Source of the DNA: CF-13 sp035279665
GTDB lineage: Bacteria > Chloroflexota > Dormibacteria > CF-121
Length of the DNA stretch: 64,000 nt
NCBI GenBank assembly: GCA_035279665.1
Contig: DATEHI010000011.1
Span: 62,001 to 126,000, forward strand
Reading direction: 5' to 3'
Both the position numbers and the translations under genes were made by a program. Below are positions 32,420 through 40,211 of this stretch, one piece after another; the stretch's first letter is position 1, and every line of letters starts with the position of its first letter. The notes beneath the pieces were generated by a model. The model saw only the letters and a list, made by a program, of their open reading frames with translations, was not told where the DNA came from and did not search any database.

Positions 32420-33532
32420 ATGGCGAGGGAGCGAACGCTCTCCGAGCAGGCGTTTGAGCAGTTCCCCCAGGCCCTGATCATCGTCGACCGCGAGGCGACG
32501 GTGCTTTCAGTGAACCCGGTCGGCGAGCGCCTTACCGGGTGGGCCCTGAGGGACGCGGTTGGCCGGCCCGCGGCCGATATCCTCGAAGTGCGCACGGAGA
32601 CTGGTGTCAATCTGTGTGCGCCCAACGGGGCGTTGCGTCGCGCCCTTCGGCTCGGTACCCGCATCAACACCCACTTCGCCTACCTGTTCCGGCTACGCAC
32701 CAGCGACGACCCGGTGCGCGTGTCCTACTCGGTGTCGCCGATCCGTCTCAAGGGGAAGACGCCCGATGCGGCCATGATCATCATTCACGATGTCACGCCG
32801 GAGCTGGAGACGATCGAGGCGCGAGATGCCCTGATGCTGGCGGCCTCGCACGAGCTGAAAACGCCGCTGACTACGCTCAAGGGACTGAGCGAGCTCCTGC
32901 TCGACTTCGACCTGTCAGAAGCGCAACGCCGGGAGCTGTTACAGGATCTGCACGGCCAGGCCGACCGGATGGAGCGTCTCATCGGCGACATCCTCGCGGT
33001 GAGCCGCATCGACTCTGGCCGCATCTCCGTCGACTTCTCACGCGTCGACGTCGCCTCCGTGGTGCAGCACGTCTGCGAGGAGGTGCGGCCGATGCTTAAG
33101 GGACGCATCCTCAAGTGCCGGGCTCCCGAGAACCTGCCGGCGGTCATGGGTGAGGCCCGTAAGCTCCACCAGATCCTGGTGAACCTGCTGACCAATGCCA
33201 TAAAATACTCCGAGCCCGGGACCCAGATCACCCTCAACGCGCGCATCGACCAGTCGGAAGTAAGGTTTGAGGTGTCAGACCAGGGGGTCGGAATCCGCAA
33301 GGAACATATGCCCCGGCTCTTCGAGAAGTTTTACCGCGCCGACGACCCGCTTGTACGCCGTACCTCCGGAACCGGATTGGGGTTGTACATCGTGCGTAGC
33401 CTGGTAACCATGCTCGGTGGTCACGTCCACGTGCGCAGCCGCCATGGGAAGGGCACGGTGTTCACGGTCACGCTGCCACGGGCCGAGCCAGCCGCACGAA
33501 CCCGGCCGCGGGTCGCCGTCGGCGCCCACTAA
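32420..33532 (+). CDS. Sensor histidine kinase with PAS domain, no membrane segment
   Basis: 370 residues. PAS domain ~8-125 (ALIIVDREATVLSVNPVGERLTGW). HisKA with the H-box ASHELKTPLTTLKGLSELL (phospho-His ~147), then HATPase_c: N-box LLTNAIKYSEPG, G1 DQGVGI, F-box RLFEKFYRA and G2 GTGLGLYI. No transmembrane helix is seen, so it senses a cytoplasmic signal or works with a membrane partner. The response-regulator gene starts three bases after its stop. Confidence 0.93.
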   Translation: MARERTLSEQAFEQFPQALIIVDREATVLSVNPVGERLTGWALRDAVGRPAADILEVRTETGVNLCAPNGALRRALRLGTRINTHFAYLFRLRTSDDPVRVSYSVSPIRLKGKTPDAAMIIIHDVTPELETIEARDALMLAASHELKTPLTTLKGLSELLLDFDLSEAQRRELLQDLHGQADRMERLIGDILAVSRIDSGRISVDFSRVDVASVVQHVCEEVRPMLKGRILKCRAPENLPAVMGEARKLHQILVNLLTNAIKYSEPGTQITLNARIDQSEVRFEVSDQGVGIRKEHMPRLFEKFYRADDPLVRRTSGTGLGLYIVRSLVTMLGGHVHVRSRHGKGTVFTVTLPRAEPAARTRPRVAVGAH

Positions 33533-33535
33533 GCG

Positions 33536-34246
33536 ATGGCACCCCCGAAGAAGATCCTGATCGTCGACGACGAGGCCATGATCCGCAAGGCGGTCCATCT
33601 CGCTCTGGAGAAAGAGGGGTACGAGGTGGTCGAAGCAGAGACCGGTGGCGAGGCACTCCGCCGCATCGAACTGAGCAAGCCCGACCTGATCCTGCTCGAC
33701 ATCATGCTGCCCGACGTCTCCGGGTTCGACGTCTGCCGCGACATCCGCAAAGCGGGGCTGCGGGTCCCGATCATCATCCTGAGCGCGAAGACGGAAGAGA
33801 TCGACGTGGTCGTCGGGCTGGAGATCGGTGCCGACGACTACATCACGAAACCGTTCCGTACCCGCGAGCTGCTGGCCCGCATCGCCGCCCACCTGCGCAA
33901 GGCGCGTCAGGAGGAGGAAGCGGTCAACCAGGGGCGGCTGGAGTTCAAGGACCTGGTCATCGACCTGAACGAGCGACGCGTCTTCCACGACTCCAGCGAG
34001 GTGTTGCTGACCCACACCGAGTTCGACTTGCTGGCATTCCTCGCGTCAAACGCGGGCAAGGTCCTCTCGCGCGAGAAGATCCTCAACCACGTGTGGGGCT
34101 ATGAGTACCCGATCGAGACCCGCGTGATCGACGTCCACATCCGCAACCTGCGGCGAAAGATCGAGCAGGATCCCTCCCACCCGTTCTTCATCCTGGCGGT
34201 GCCTGGTATCGGCTACCGCTTTACCAGTGCGGGCAAACTCGGCTAG
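33536..34246 (+). CDS. OmpR/PhoB-family response regulator
   Basis: 236 residues. Receiver domain 6-118 with the acidic pair (VDDE ~10-13), phospho-acceptor Asp in LILLDIMLPDVSG (~54), and the switch Lys in TKPFRTRELLARI (~104). A PhoB-type winged helix (~135-230) follows: LTHTEFDLLAFLASNAGKVLSREKIL and ETRVIDVHIRNLRRKIEQD. Partner of the kinase at 32420. Targets unknown; the upstream FemAB genes are the obvious neighbours. Convergent with the glycosyltransferase that follows. Confidence 0.95.
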   Translation: MAPPKKILIVDDEAMIRKAVHLALEKEGYEVVEAETGGEALRRIELSKPDLILLDIMLPDVSGFDVCRDIRKAGLRVPIIILSAKTEEIDVVVGLEIGADDYITKPFRTRELLARIAAHLRKARQEEEAVNQGRLEFKDLVIDLNERRVFHDSSEVLLTHTEFDLLAFLASNAGKVLSREKILNHVWGYEYPIETRVIDVHIRNLRRKIEQDPSHPFFILAVPGIGYRFTSAGKLG

Positions 34247-34258
34247 GCGATTCTGCCG

Positions 34259-35395
34259 TTAGCTTGCGGCGGCGCCGGCCGCGGGTCGCAGTTCGCGGTA
34301 GACCGAAAGCAGCCGGTCGAGGTTGTCCGACAGGCTGAAGCGCTCGACGGCACGCTCGCGGGCGCGACGGCCGAGCTCACGTCGGAACTCGGGGAATTCG
34401 ATCAGCGTGCGCAGCGCCAACCGGAGTTGTCCATCAAGATCCTTGGTGTCGAGGACGATACCCGCGCCGCGCAGAGCCTCACCGTCGGAACCGACATCGG
34501 TCGCCACCGGCGCCACGCCGCAGGCCATCGCCTCGAGCAACGAGAGCGATAACCCTTCGACCATCGAGGGCAGGACGAAGATGTCCATGGCGCGCAGCAT
34601 GGAGATCCGCACCGCCTCATCGAGGACCTGGCCGGTGAAGACGACACGGGCGTTTCCATATCGCCGGTCCAGGCGACGCTTCTCGCTTCCACTGCCGATG
34701 ATCACCAGCTTGACCTCATCGGCGGCATCGACATCCTGGAAGGCGCGCACCAGGATGTCGACGTTCTTCTCGGGATCGACGCGGCCGAGGTAGCCGACCA
34801 GGGCACCCGCTTTCAACGTTGGCTTGAAATCCGACGCCCCCGGGGCGTACTTCTCGACATCGACGCCGTTCGGGATCACGGCGATGTTGTCGGCGGGGAC
34901 GCCGTAGTGCTCGAGCAGGCTCTTCTGCTGCTCCGAAAAGATGATCACGCGATCGAAGTTCGCGAGCGACTGGGCATAGAGCCGGTAGACCGCGGTGCTG
35001 ATCCCCTGCCAGAGCCCGAAGCGGGAGTCGTAAGGGACATGGAAGGTGGCGACCGCGGGCAGGCCCAGCTCATGGCAGAGCTCGGGGAGTCCGAAATCGA
35101 TCAGCGTCGAGAAGCTGAGCGAGACGTGAACCAGGTCGACATGCTCGCGGCGCAGGAGGTCGGTGATGCTGCGCTTTGTCCTGGGCGAGGAAATGATGTA
35201 GCGGTGGCTGCCCGTCAAGGATCGAAGCGTGAGTCCGTCGTCGGTCACCGCCGCCAGCGTGCCGTGATGGACGAAGAACACCTTGACGCCGCGTGCACGC
35301 AGCCCGGCGACCGTCTCGCGTGAATAGGTGAGCAGGCCGTCGCCGGCGCGTCCACTCTGATGCCCCAGCCAGGCGACGCGCAGCGGCTCGTTCAT
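34259..35395 (-). CDS. GT4 family glycosyltransferase
   Basis: 378-residue GT-B enzyme. N-terminal acceptor domain (RVAWLGHQSGRAGDGLLTYSRETVAGL) and C-terminal donor domain with GYLGRVDPEKNVDILVRAF, then FVLPSMVEGLSLSLLEAMACGVAPVATDVG (~285-314) with the EX7E motif. Probably acts on lipid- or cell-wall-linked saccharides. ATG 35395 overlaps the folK stop (ATGA); a longer open frame upstream is ignored because it covers folK in another frame. Coupling to folate genes looks like genome packing and not a shared pathway. Confidence 0.85.
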   Translation of the reverse strand: MNEPLRVAWLGHQSGRAGDGLLTYSRETVAGLRARGVKVFFVHHGTLAAVTDDGLTLRSLTGSHRYIISSPRTKRSITDLLRREHVDLVHVSLSFSTLIDFGLPELCHELGLPAVATFHVPYDSRFGLWQGISTAVYRLYAQSLANFDRVIIFSEQQKSLLEHYGVPADNIAVIPNGVDVEKYAPGASDFKPTLKAGALVGYLGRVDPEKNVDILVRAFQDVDAADEVKLVIIGSGSEKRRLDRRYGNARVVFTGQVLDEAVRISMLRAMDIFVLPSMVEGLSLSLLEAMACGVAPVATDVGSDGEALRGAGIVLDTKDLDGQLRLALRTLIEFPEFRRELGRRARERAVERFSLSDNLDRLLSVYRELRPAAGAAAS

Positions 35396-35793
35396 CGAGT
35401 CTCGAGGTCCTTCAGAAGCTCGAGCAGGAAGGGACGGTTCTGCAGCTCGGCGTGGGGAATGTGCAGGCCCGGCTCGTCGACGGTGCGACGGTCGTAGCGC
35501 AGGATGTCGATGTCGACCTCGCGCGGGCCCCATCGCTGGCGTGCGGTCCGGCCAAGCTGCTGCTCGAGATGCTTGATCGTCTCCAGCAGGGGGCGCGGCT
35601 CGAGCGATGTTTCTACCTCGAGCACCTGGTTGAGGAAGCGAGGTTGGTCACGCACGCCAACCGGCTCGGTCTCGTCGATGCGGGAAGCGCGCACTAGCGT
35701 GATGCCCGCCTTGGGCAGCGCGGCGCGCGCCGCCTCCAGGTACCCGGCGCGATCGCCCACGTTACTTCCCAACGCCAGCCACACCCGTGTCAC
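35392..35793 (-). CDS. folK: 6-hydroxymethyl-7,8-dihydropterin pyrophosphokinase
   Basis: HPPK, the folate-pathway enzyme that pyrophosphorylates hydroxymethyl-dihydropterin before FolP. 133 residues, slightly short. Motifs: WLALGSNVGDRAGYLEAA (~5-22), DQPRFLNQVLEVET (~48-61) and RWGPREVDIDILRYD (~86-100), which holds the magnesium-binding DxD. The GTG start overlaps the folP stop by GTGA. No folB is seen next to it, although folB commonly lies between folP and folK. Confidence 0.94.
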   Translation of the reverse strand: MTRVWLALGSNVGDRAGYLEAARAALPKAGITLVRASRIDETEPVGVRDQPRFLNQVLEVETSLEPRPLLETIKHLEQQLGRTARQRWGPREVDIDILRYDRRTVDEPGLHIPHAELQNRPFLLELLKDLETR

Positions 35794-36623
35794 GCGCCCC
35801 GAATGGCATCGGCCATGCGTGCCACCCGGACCATCGCCTTGACGTCATGCACGCGGACGATGTCGGCTCCGCCGGCAATGCTCAGCGCCACCGCCGCGGC
35901 CGTCCCTTCCAGCCTCTCGCCCGCCGGCAGGTCGAGCGTTTTGCCGATGAACGACTTCCGCGACGGGCCGATGAGCAACGGAAAACCGAGTTTGCGCAGT
36001 TCAGGTAGACGCCGGATGATCTCGAGATTCTCTTCCCGAGTCTTTCCGAATCCGATGCCCGGGTCCAGGATGATGCGATCCTCCGGGATGCCGGCCGCAC
36101 GGCCCAACTCGACGCTCTCGAGCAAGCCGGTGGCAACTTGGCCAATCAGATCGTGGTAGCCGCCGCCTGGCTTGTTGTGCATCAGTACCACCGGCGCGCC
36201 GGCGCGAGAGACGCTGGCCGCCATCTCCGGATCTCGCCGGAATCCCCAGACGTCGTTGACCAGGCTGGCGCCGGCCGCGAGCGCCCGCTCCGCGACCTCG
36301 GCCTTGTAGGTGTCGATCGAGACCGGCACGGCGACCGCGACCGCGACCCGCTCCACAACCGGGATCACGCGGCCCAGCTCTTCCTCGGCGCTGAGCCCGG
36401 CGCTCGACCAGGTTTCGGGTCGAGTGGATTCGCCCCCGATATCAATGAGGTCGGCGCCATCCTGCTCCATCTGCCTGGCGCGGGCGACCGCGGTCTTAAG
36501 ATCCGTCACGCCATCGCCCGAGAACGAGTCGGGGGTGACGTTGACGATGCCCATCACGTAGGTTCGTGCGCCCCATTTGAAGTCACGCGAGCCGATGCGG
36601 GCCGATCGCATCGTGGCGGCCAT
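35790..36623 (-). CDS. folP: Dihydropteroate synthase
   Basis: Condenses p-aminobenzoate with hydroxymethyl-dihydropterin pyrophosphate. 277 residues, TIM barrel. Signatures: MGIVNVTPDSFSGDG (~24-38) and DLIDIGGESTRPET (~58-71), then DPGIGFGKTREEN and LLIGPSRKSFIG, all intact. The ATG at 36623 is seven bases after TACGCT, suggesting a leaderless mRNA; ATG at residue 5 is the alternative. Divergent from murE with overlapping promoters. Confidence 0.96.
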   Translation of the reverse strand: MAATMRSARIGSRDFKWGARTYVMGIVNVTPDSFSGDGVTDLKTAVARARQMEQDGADLIDIGGESTRPETWSSAGLSAEEELGRVIPVVERVAVAVAVPVSIDTYKAEVAERALAAGASLVNDVWGFRRDPEMAASVSRAGAPVVLMHNKPGGGYHDLIGQVATGLLESVELGRAAGIPEDRIILDPGIGFGKTREENLEIIRRLPELRKLGFPLLIGPSRKSFIGKTLDLPAGERLEGTAAAVALSIAGGADIVRVHDVKAMVRVARMADAIRGA

Positions 36624-36630
36624 CGGCGTG

Positions 36631-36640
36631 AGCGTAGCAT
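36631..36640. promoter_or_regulatory. Overlapping divergent -10 elements, folP and murE
   Basis: Minus strand TACGCT (36636-36631) ends seven bases before the folP ATG. Plus strand TAGCAT (36635-36640) lies 12 bases before the murE GTG. The two share a TA dinucleotide, so polymerase can use only one direction at a time. Confidence 0.45.
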
Positions 36641-36652
36641 CATGTCGTTTCG

Positions 36653-38149
36653 GTGACTGGCATCAAATTGAGCCGCCTCCTCGAGGGCGTCGAGGTGCTC
36701 GAAGCGCCCCCGGCCGACCCCGAGGTCACCGGCCTCTGTTACGACTCCCGCCGGCTCAAGCCAGGCGACTGCTTCGTCGCCATCCCGGGTACGCACACCG
36801 ACGGCCACCGCTATGTCGAGACTGCGCTGCGAGATGGCGCCCTGGCGGCCGTGGTTCAGCGCCGGGCCGGTACTGCCTGGCCGCAGGTGGTCGTTCCTGA
36901 CACGCGCCGCGCCCTGGCGCTGATGTCCAGCACCCTCTACGCCCATCCCAGCCGCGACATGGTGGTCATCGGCGTGACCGGAACCGATGGCAAGACGACC
37001 ACCACGACGATGATCCACCAGATGCTGCTCACGGCCGGTCGGCGAGTCGGCTCGATGAGCACGGTGGACATCCGCTTCGGCGACGCCGTCGATCCAAACG
37101 ATTCGCGACAGACCACCCTGGAGGCGCTCGAGGTTCAGGGGCAACTGGCTCGCATGCGCGACGCCGGGCTCACCTATGCCGTGATCGAGACCAGCTCGCA
37201 CGGGCTCGCCTTGCAACGCGTGGTGGGCGTCGACTACGACGTCGCCGTCTTCACGAACATCGCCCACGAGCACCTCGATTTCCACAAGACAATCGAGGCC
37301 TACCGCGAAGCGAAAGCCCGGCTGATCGATTTCACCGCCGACAGCGCTCCCAAGGGCATCGAAAAGACGGCCGTCCTCAACCGCGACGACCCGAGCTACG
37401 CCTACCTGGTCAACCGGCCGATTGCGCGGCGGATCACGTACGGGCTTCAGCTCGATGCCGATCTCAAGGCTGCCCGCGTCGACGCGATTCGCGAGGGCTT
37501 GCAGGTGGAAGCGTCGACGCCGCTCGGGCCTCTGACGCTGCGCTTGAAGTTGAGCGGCCGCTGGAACGCCGCCAATGCGCTCGCGGCCGCAGCCGCGGGT
37601 GTCGCTGTGGGGCTGACACTCGACGAGATCGGCCAGGGGTTGGAGAGCTACGGCGGGGTCAGCGGCCGGATGGAGCGGGTCGATCTCGGCCAGCCGTTCA
37701 GCGTGATCATCGACTACGCACACACGCCGCAGAGTCTCGAGAAGGTTCTGCGTGAGCTGCGGCCGATCACCCGGGGAAAGTTGATCGCCGTCTTCGGGAG
37801 CGCCGGTGACCGCGATCGCGAGAAACGGCCCTGGATGGGAGAGATCGCCGCCCGGCTCAGCGATTACGCCGTTTTCACGAATGAGGATCCGCGCGAAGAG
37901 GACGCGATGACCATCCTCAGCGAGATCGCCGCCGGGGCCGAGGAGGTCGGGTGGACCGAGGGCGACCAGTACGCCCGGATCGAGGACCGTCGCCAGGGGA
38001 TCGCCCATGCGGTACGCCGTGCCGGCCCGGGCGACACCATCCTGCTCGCCGGCAAGGGGCACGAGCGAAGCATCCTCATCGGTCGCGGGAAAGAGCCGTG
38101 GGACGAGCGAGCCGCCGCCGAAGCAGCCATCCGCGGACTTCCGGCTTGA
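36653..38149 (+). CDS. murE: UDP-MurNAc-tripeptide synthetase MurE
   Basis: Adds the third stem-peptide residue to UDP-MurNAc-L-Ala-D-Glu. 498 residues. ATP loop GVTGTDGKTTTT (~104-115), the carbamylated-Lys region and VFTNIAHEHLDFH (~200-212) are present. The amino-acid-selecting motif, DNPR in meso-diaminopimelate enzymes, reads EDPR (in FTNEDPREED, ~405). The Arg that binds the second carboxylate is kept, which favours diaminopimelate, but the Asn change and the FemAB genes nearby leave another diamino acid possible. GTG 36653 is the first sensible start. Confidence 0.93.
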   Translation: MTGIKLSRLLEGVEVLEAPPADPEVTGLCYDSRRLKPGDCFVAIPGTHTDGHRYVETALRDGALAAVVQRRAGTAWPQVVVPDTRRALALMSSTLYAHPSRDMVVIGVTGTDGKTTTTTMIHQMLLTAGRRVGSMSTVDIRFGDAVDPNDSRQTTLEALEVQGQLARMRDAGLTYAVIETSSHGLALQRVVGVDYDVAVFTNIAHEHLDFHKTIEAYREAKARLIDFTADSAPKGIEKTAVLNRDDPSYAYLVNRPIARRITYGLQLDADLKAARVDAIREGLQVEASTPLGPLTLRLKLSGRWNAANALAAAAAGVAVGLTLDEIGQGLESYGGVSGRMERVDLGQPFSVIIDYAHTPQSLEKVLRELRPITRGKLIAVFGSAGDRDREKRPWMGEIAARLSDYAVFTNEDPREEDAMTILSEIAAGAEEVGWTEGDQYARIEDRRQGIAHAVRRAGPGDTILLAGKGHERSILIGRGKEPWDERAAAEAAIRGLPA

Positions 38150-38165
38150 AACCAGGAAGCGCCCG

Positions 38166-38588
38166 ATGAGCCGTGCCGAGGAGGAGACCAATCGGCGCAT
38201 GCTTCGCGCCCGTGACGCCATGGACCGTGCCTACGCCGAGCCGCTCGACGTGCCAGCCCTCGCTCAGATCGCGAATGTCTCGGGGGCGCATTTCATCCGC
38301 ACGTTTCGCGCGACGTTCGATGAGACACCGCACCACTATCTTCAGCGCCGTCGCGTTGAGCGGGCGATGTTCCTGTTGCGGGCGACCGATCGCAGCGTGA
38401 CCGACATCTGTCTCGACGTCGGCTTCAACAGCCTGGGCACCTTTAGCCGCAGTTTTCAGGCAATCGTCGGCGAGCCGCCGACCGCCTACCGCGATCGCGG
38501 TCCGATCATGGCTGTCCCGAACTGCTTCGCGATGGCGTGGACACGGCCGAGCAGTTTTGGAGAAGCCAGGACGAGAGACGTCGTCTAG
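38166..38588 (+). CDS. Stand-alone AraC-type DNA-binding protein
   Basis: 140 residues consisting almost only of an AraC/XylS DNA-binding domain: helix-turn-helix 1 (DVPALAQIANVSGAHFIRTFRATF) and helix-turn-helix 2 with the family signature VTDICLDVGFNSLGTFSRSFQAIVGEPPTAYR. No ligand-binding domain is fused. It starts at ATG 38166 with an AGGAAG ribosome site, 16 bases after murE. The downstream VOC protein may be its ligand sensor or target; AraC-glyoxalase pairs of this kind are common in soil bacteria. Confidence 0.88.
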   Translation: MSRAEEETNRRMLRARDAMDRAYAEPLDVPALAQIANVSGAHFIRTFRATFDETPHHYLQRRRVERAMFLLRATDRSVTDICLDVGFNSLGTFSRSFQAIVGEPPTAYRDRGPIMAVPNCFAMAWTRPSSFGEARTRDVV

Positions 38589-38631
38589 CCTGAGCTACGA
38601 CATCAATCCCGATATCACGGAGGTCAATCAA

Positions 38632-39078
38632 ATGTTCAACGCTCTTGCGATCACGTCACTCTACGTTCTCGACCAGCAGAAGGCACTCGATTTCTACGTC
38701 GGCAAACTCGGTCTCGAGGTCAACACCGACCAGGACCTCGGGTTCATGCGTTGGCTGACGGTCAACGTGCCGGGAGACTCGCACCAGATCCTGCTGGAGA
38801 AGCCGGGCCCTCCCGGCCTTGACGAGAAGACGGCCGAGCAGGCGCGGGCACTCCTGACCAAGGGGGCGACCGGCGGGCACCTGTTCTTCACCACCGATGA
38901 CGCCCACAAGACCTACAGCGAGCTTCGCGCGAAAGGCGTCGAGTTCACCGAGGAGCCGACCGAGCGACCCTACGGCATTGACTGCGGCCTGCGTGACCCG
39001 TTCGGCAACCACATCCGTTTCTCGCAGCCACTCGCGGTCGCCACCCCGGCGTCAGGCGCCACCAAAGCGAATCGATGA
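38632..39078 (+). CDS. VOC (glyoxalase/bleomycin-resistance) superfamily protein
   Basis: 148 residues with two beta-alpha-beta-beta-beta modules: SLYVLDQQKALDFYVGKLGLEV at the start, and HLFFTTDDAHKTYSELRAKGVEFTEEPTERPYG followed by LRDPFGNHIRFSQP. Candidate metal ligands are the His residues of DSHQILLEKP and GHLFF and the Glu of VEF. Function is not assignable: lyase, dioxygenase or drug binding. GGAGG at 38619-38623 settles ATG 38632 as the start. Pairs with the AraC regulator upstream. Confidence 0.87.
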   Translation: MFNALAITSLYVLDQQKALDFYVGKLGLEVNTDQDLGFMRWLTVNVPGDSHQILLEKPGPPGLDEKTAEQARALLTKGATGGHLFFTTDDAHKTYSELRAKGVEFTEEPTERPYGIDCGLRDPFGNHIRFSQPLAVATPASGATKANR

Positions 39079-39110
39079 CGTTTCGCGCCAGCATCGAGCT
39101 TTTCAGGCAA

Positions 39111-39144
39111 GACCGCGACCGGCATCGAGGTGCCGGCCGCGGTC
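39111..39144. terminator. Bidirectional hairpin terminator between convergent genes
   Basis: A 14-base-pair stem with one mismatch (39111-39124 pairing with 39131-39144) and a six-base loop, in the gap between the VOC gene (plus) and the small minus-strand protein. On the plus strand it is followed by GTGACTTTG, a poor T-run. Confidence 0.65.
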
Positions 39145-39173
39145 GTGACTTTGCGAGAGGGCCGAATCGAGGA

Positions 39174-39458
39174 TCAGATGACCTGGAGTTCGTGCCCTTG
39201 GGATTCGAATGCCCGCTGAATATTCTCGATAATCCGGCTACGATCCTCTGGCCCAACCGCCTCCGCGTGGCGCGGAGGGTCCCATCGCTTGATGCTTTCG
39301 CTCCAGAGAGCTATCGCGCCGGGCTTGGCCAGGACCTCGGAGTCAACGAACAGTGATCGATCGCCCTCGACGTAGCGCATTCCAGTCCGACCCAAGACCT
39401 CGACAGAGAATCCCGAGTCACTCTGGATGAGATTCGGACGCGGCACCGAAAATTTCAC
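39174..39458 (-). CDS. Small protein resembling Imm74-type immunity proteins
   Basis: 94 residues from GTG 39458, which overlaps the methyltransferase stop (GTGA). Sequence features: VKFSVPRPNLIQSDSGFSVEVLGRTG, a strand-rich middle, SIKRWDPPRHAEAV and a helical RSRIIENIQRAFESQGHELQVI end. The WDPP-x(n)-NI pattern reminds me of the Imm74 family of polymorphic-toxin immunity proteins, but no toxin gene is visible nearby. This assignment is from memory of the pattern and is weak. The gene itself is well supported by its overlap and clean end before the terminator. Confidence 0.6.
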   Translation of the reverse strand: MKFSVPRPNLIQSDSGFSVEVLGRTGMRYVEGDRSLFVDSEVLAKPGAIALWSESIKRWDPPRHAEAVGPEDRSRIIENIQRAFESQGHELQVI

Positions 39459-40207
39459 CGCCGGGCCGCGAGTACCAGCTTGCGGTCGGTAAACGACGTC
39501 ACCCGCCCGTCCCCAATCACGATCTCGAGGTCGCGGACGGCGGAGGCGGGAGCGTCCAGGAAACGGTTTCGCACGCGCTGCTGCGTCGCCGCGTCCTCGC
39601 CGCCGCGCTCGAGCCAGGGCTCGAAGGGGTGGGACTTGCGCACCACCTCGGTCTTCTCGAGGCGAAGGCCGGCCTGCTCGCAAAACGCGATCCACTCTCG
39701 CTGCCTGTAGATGTGCCGGTGGGTCGGATCGCGCAGCGTTTCGACCTCGTCCTGGAAGGCCGCACTCTCCGAGTCTTCGGGCGCGAGCGTGTCGATGAAG
39801 ATGAAGAGACCGCCGCGCCGCAGCACACGAGCGACCTCGCGGAACGCGAGCGCGACGTCGTCGAAGTGATGCGCGGCGAGCCGGGTGGTGACGATGTCAA
39901 AGCTCTCCTCGACAAACGGCAGCCGTTCCGCGCCGGCCTCGACGAATTCGGCGTTTCGAACACCAGCTTCCGTGAAGAGGCGACGCGCGGTCGCGAGCAT
40001 GGTTGGGACAGGGTCCGTGAGGACGACGCTCGAGACCCGGGGTGCGAGCGCGAGGGCGGTATGGCCGGCGCCGGTGCCGATGTCGAGTACACGTTCGGTG
40101 CCCGCGGGGGAGGCGAACTCCACGACCAGCTCCAACTCGCGCCCCGACTTGTGCTCGCCGGTGGCGTACGCCTCGGCGGCTTTCTCCCAGCGGGTCCCGC
40201 TGCTCAC
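39455..40207 (-). CDS. Class I SAM-dependent methyltransferase
   Basis: 250 residues, UbiE/Methyltransf_11-like. Motif I VLDIGTGAGHTALALAP (~40-56) binds S-adenosylmethionine. The acidic end of strand 2 (VVLTDPVPTML), motif post-I (FVEAGAERLPFVEESFDIVTTRLAAHHF, ~88-115) and FREVARVLRRGGLFIFIDTL (~121-140) all fit. The acceptor is unknown, possibly a small molecule. Start GTG 40207, four bases after the SH3 protein stop; coupled to the following small protein. Confidence 0.9.
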   Translation of the reverse strand: MSSGTRWEKAAEAYATGEHKSGRELELVVEFASPAGTERVLDIGTGAGHTALALAPRVSSVVLTDPVPTMLATARRLFTEAGVRNAEFVEAGAERLPFVEESFDIVTTRLAAHHFDDVALAFREVARVLRRGGLFIFIDTLAPEDSESAAFQDEVETLRDPTHRHIYRQREWIAFCEQAGLRLEKTEVVRKSHPFEPWLERGGEDAATQQRVRNRFLDAPASAVRDLEIVIGDGRVTSFTDRKLVLAARR

Positions 40208-40211
40208 CCGG

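Noticed and set aside
36554..38221. 555-codon open frame on the minus strand
   Set aside because: Antisense shadow of murE; no family sequence, Arg/Asp/Gly-rich composition typical of high-GC antisense frames.
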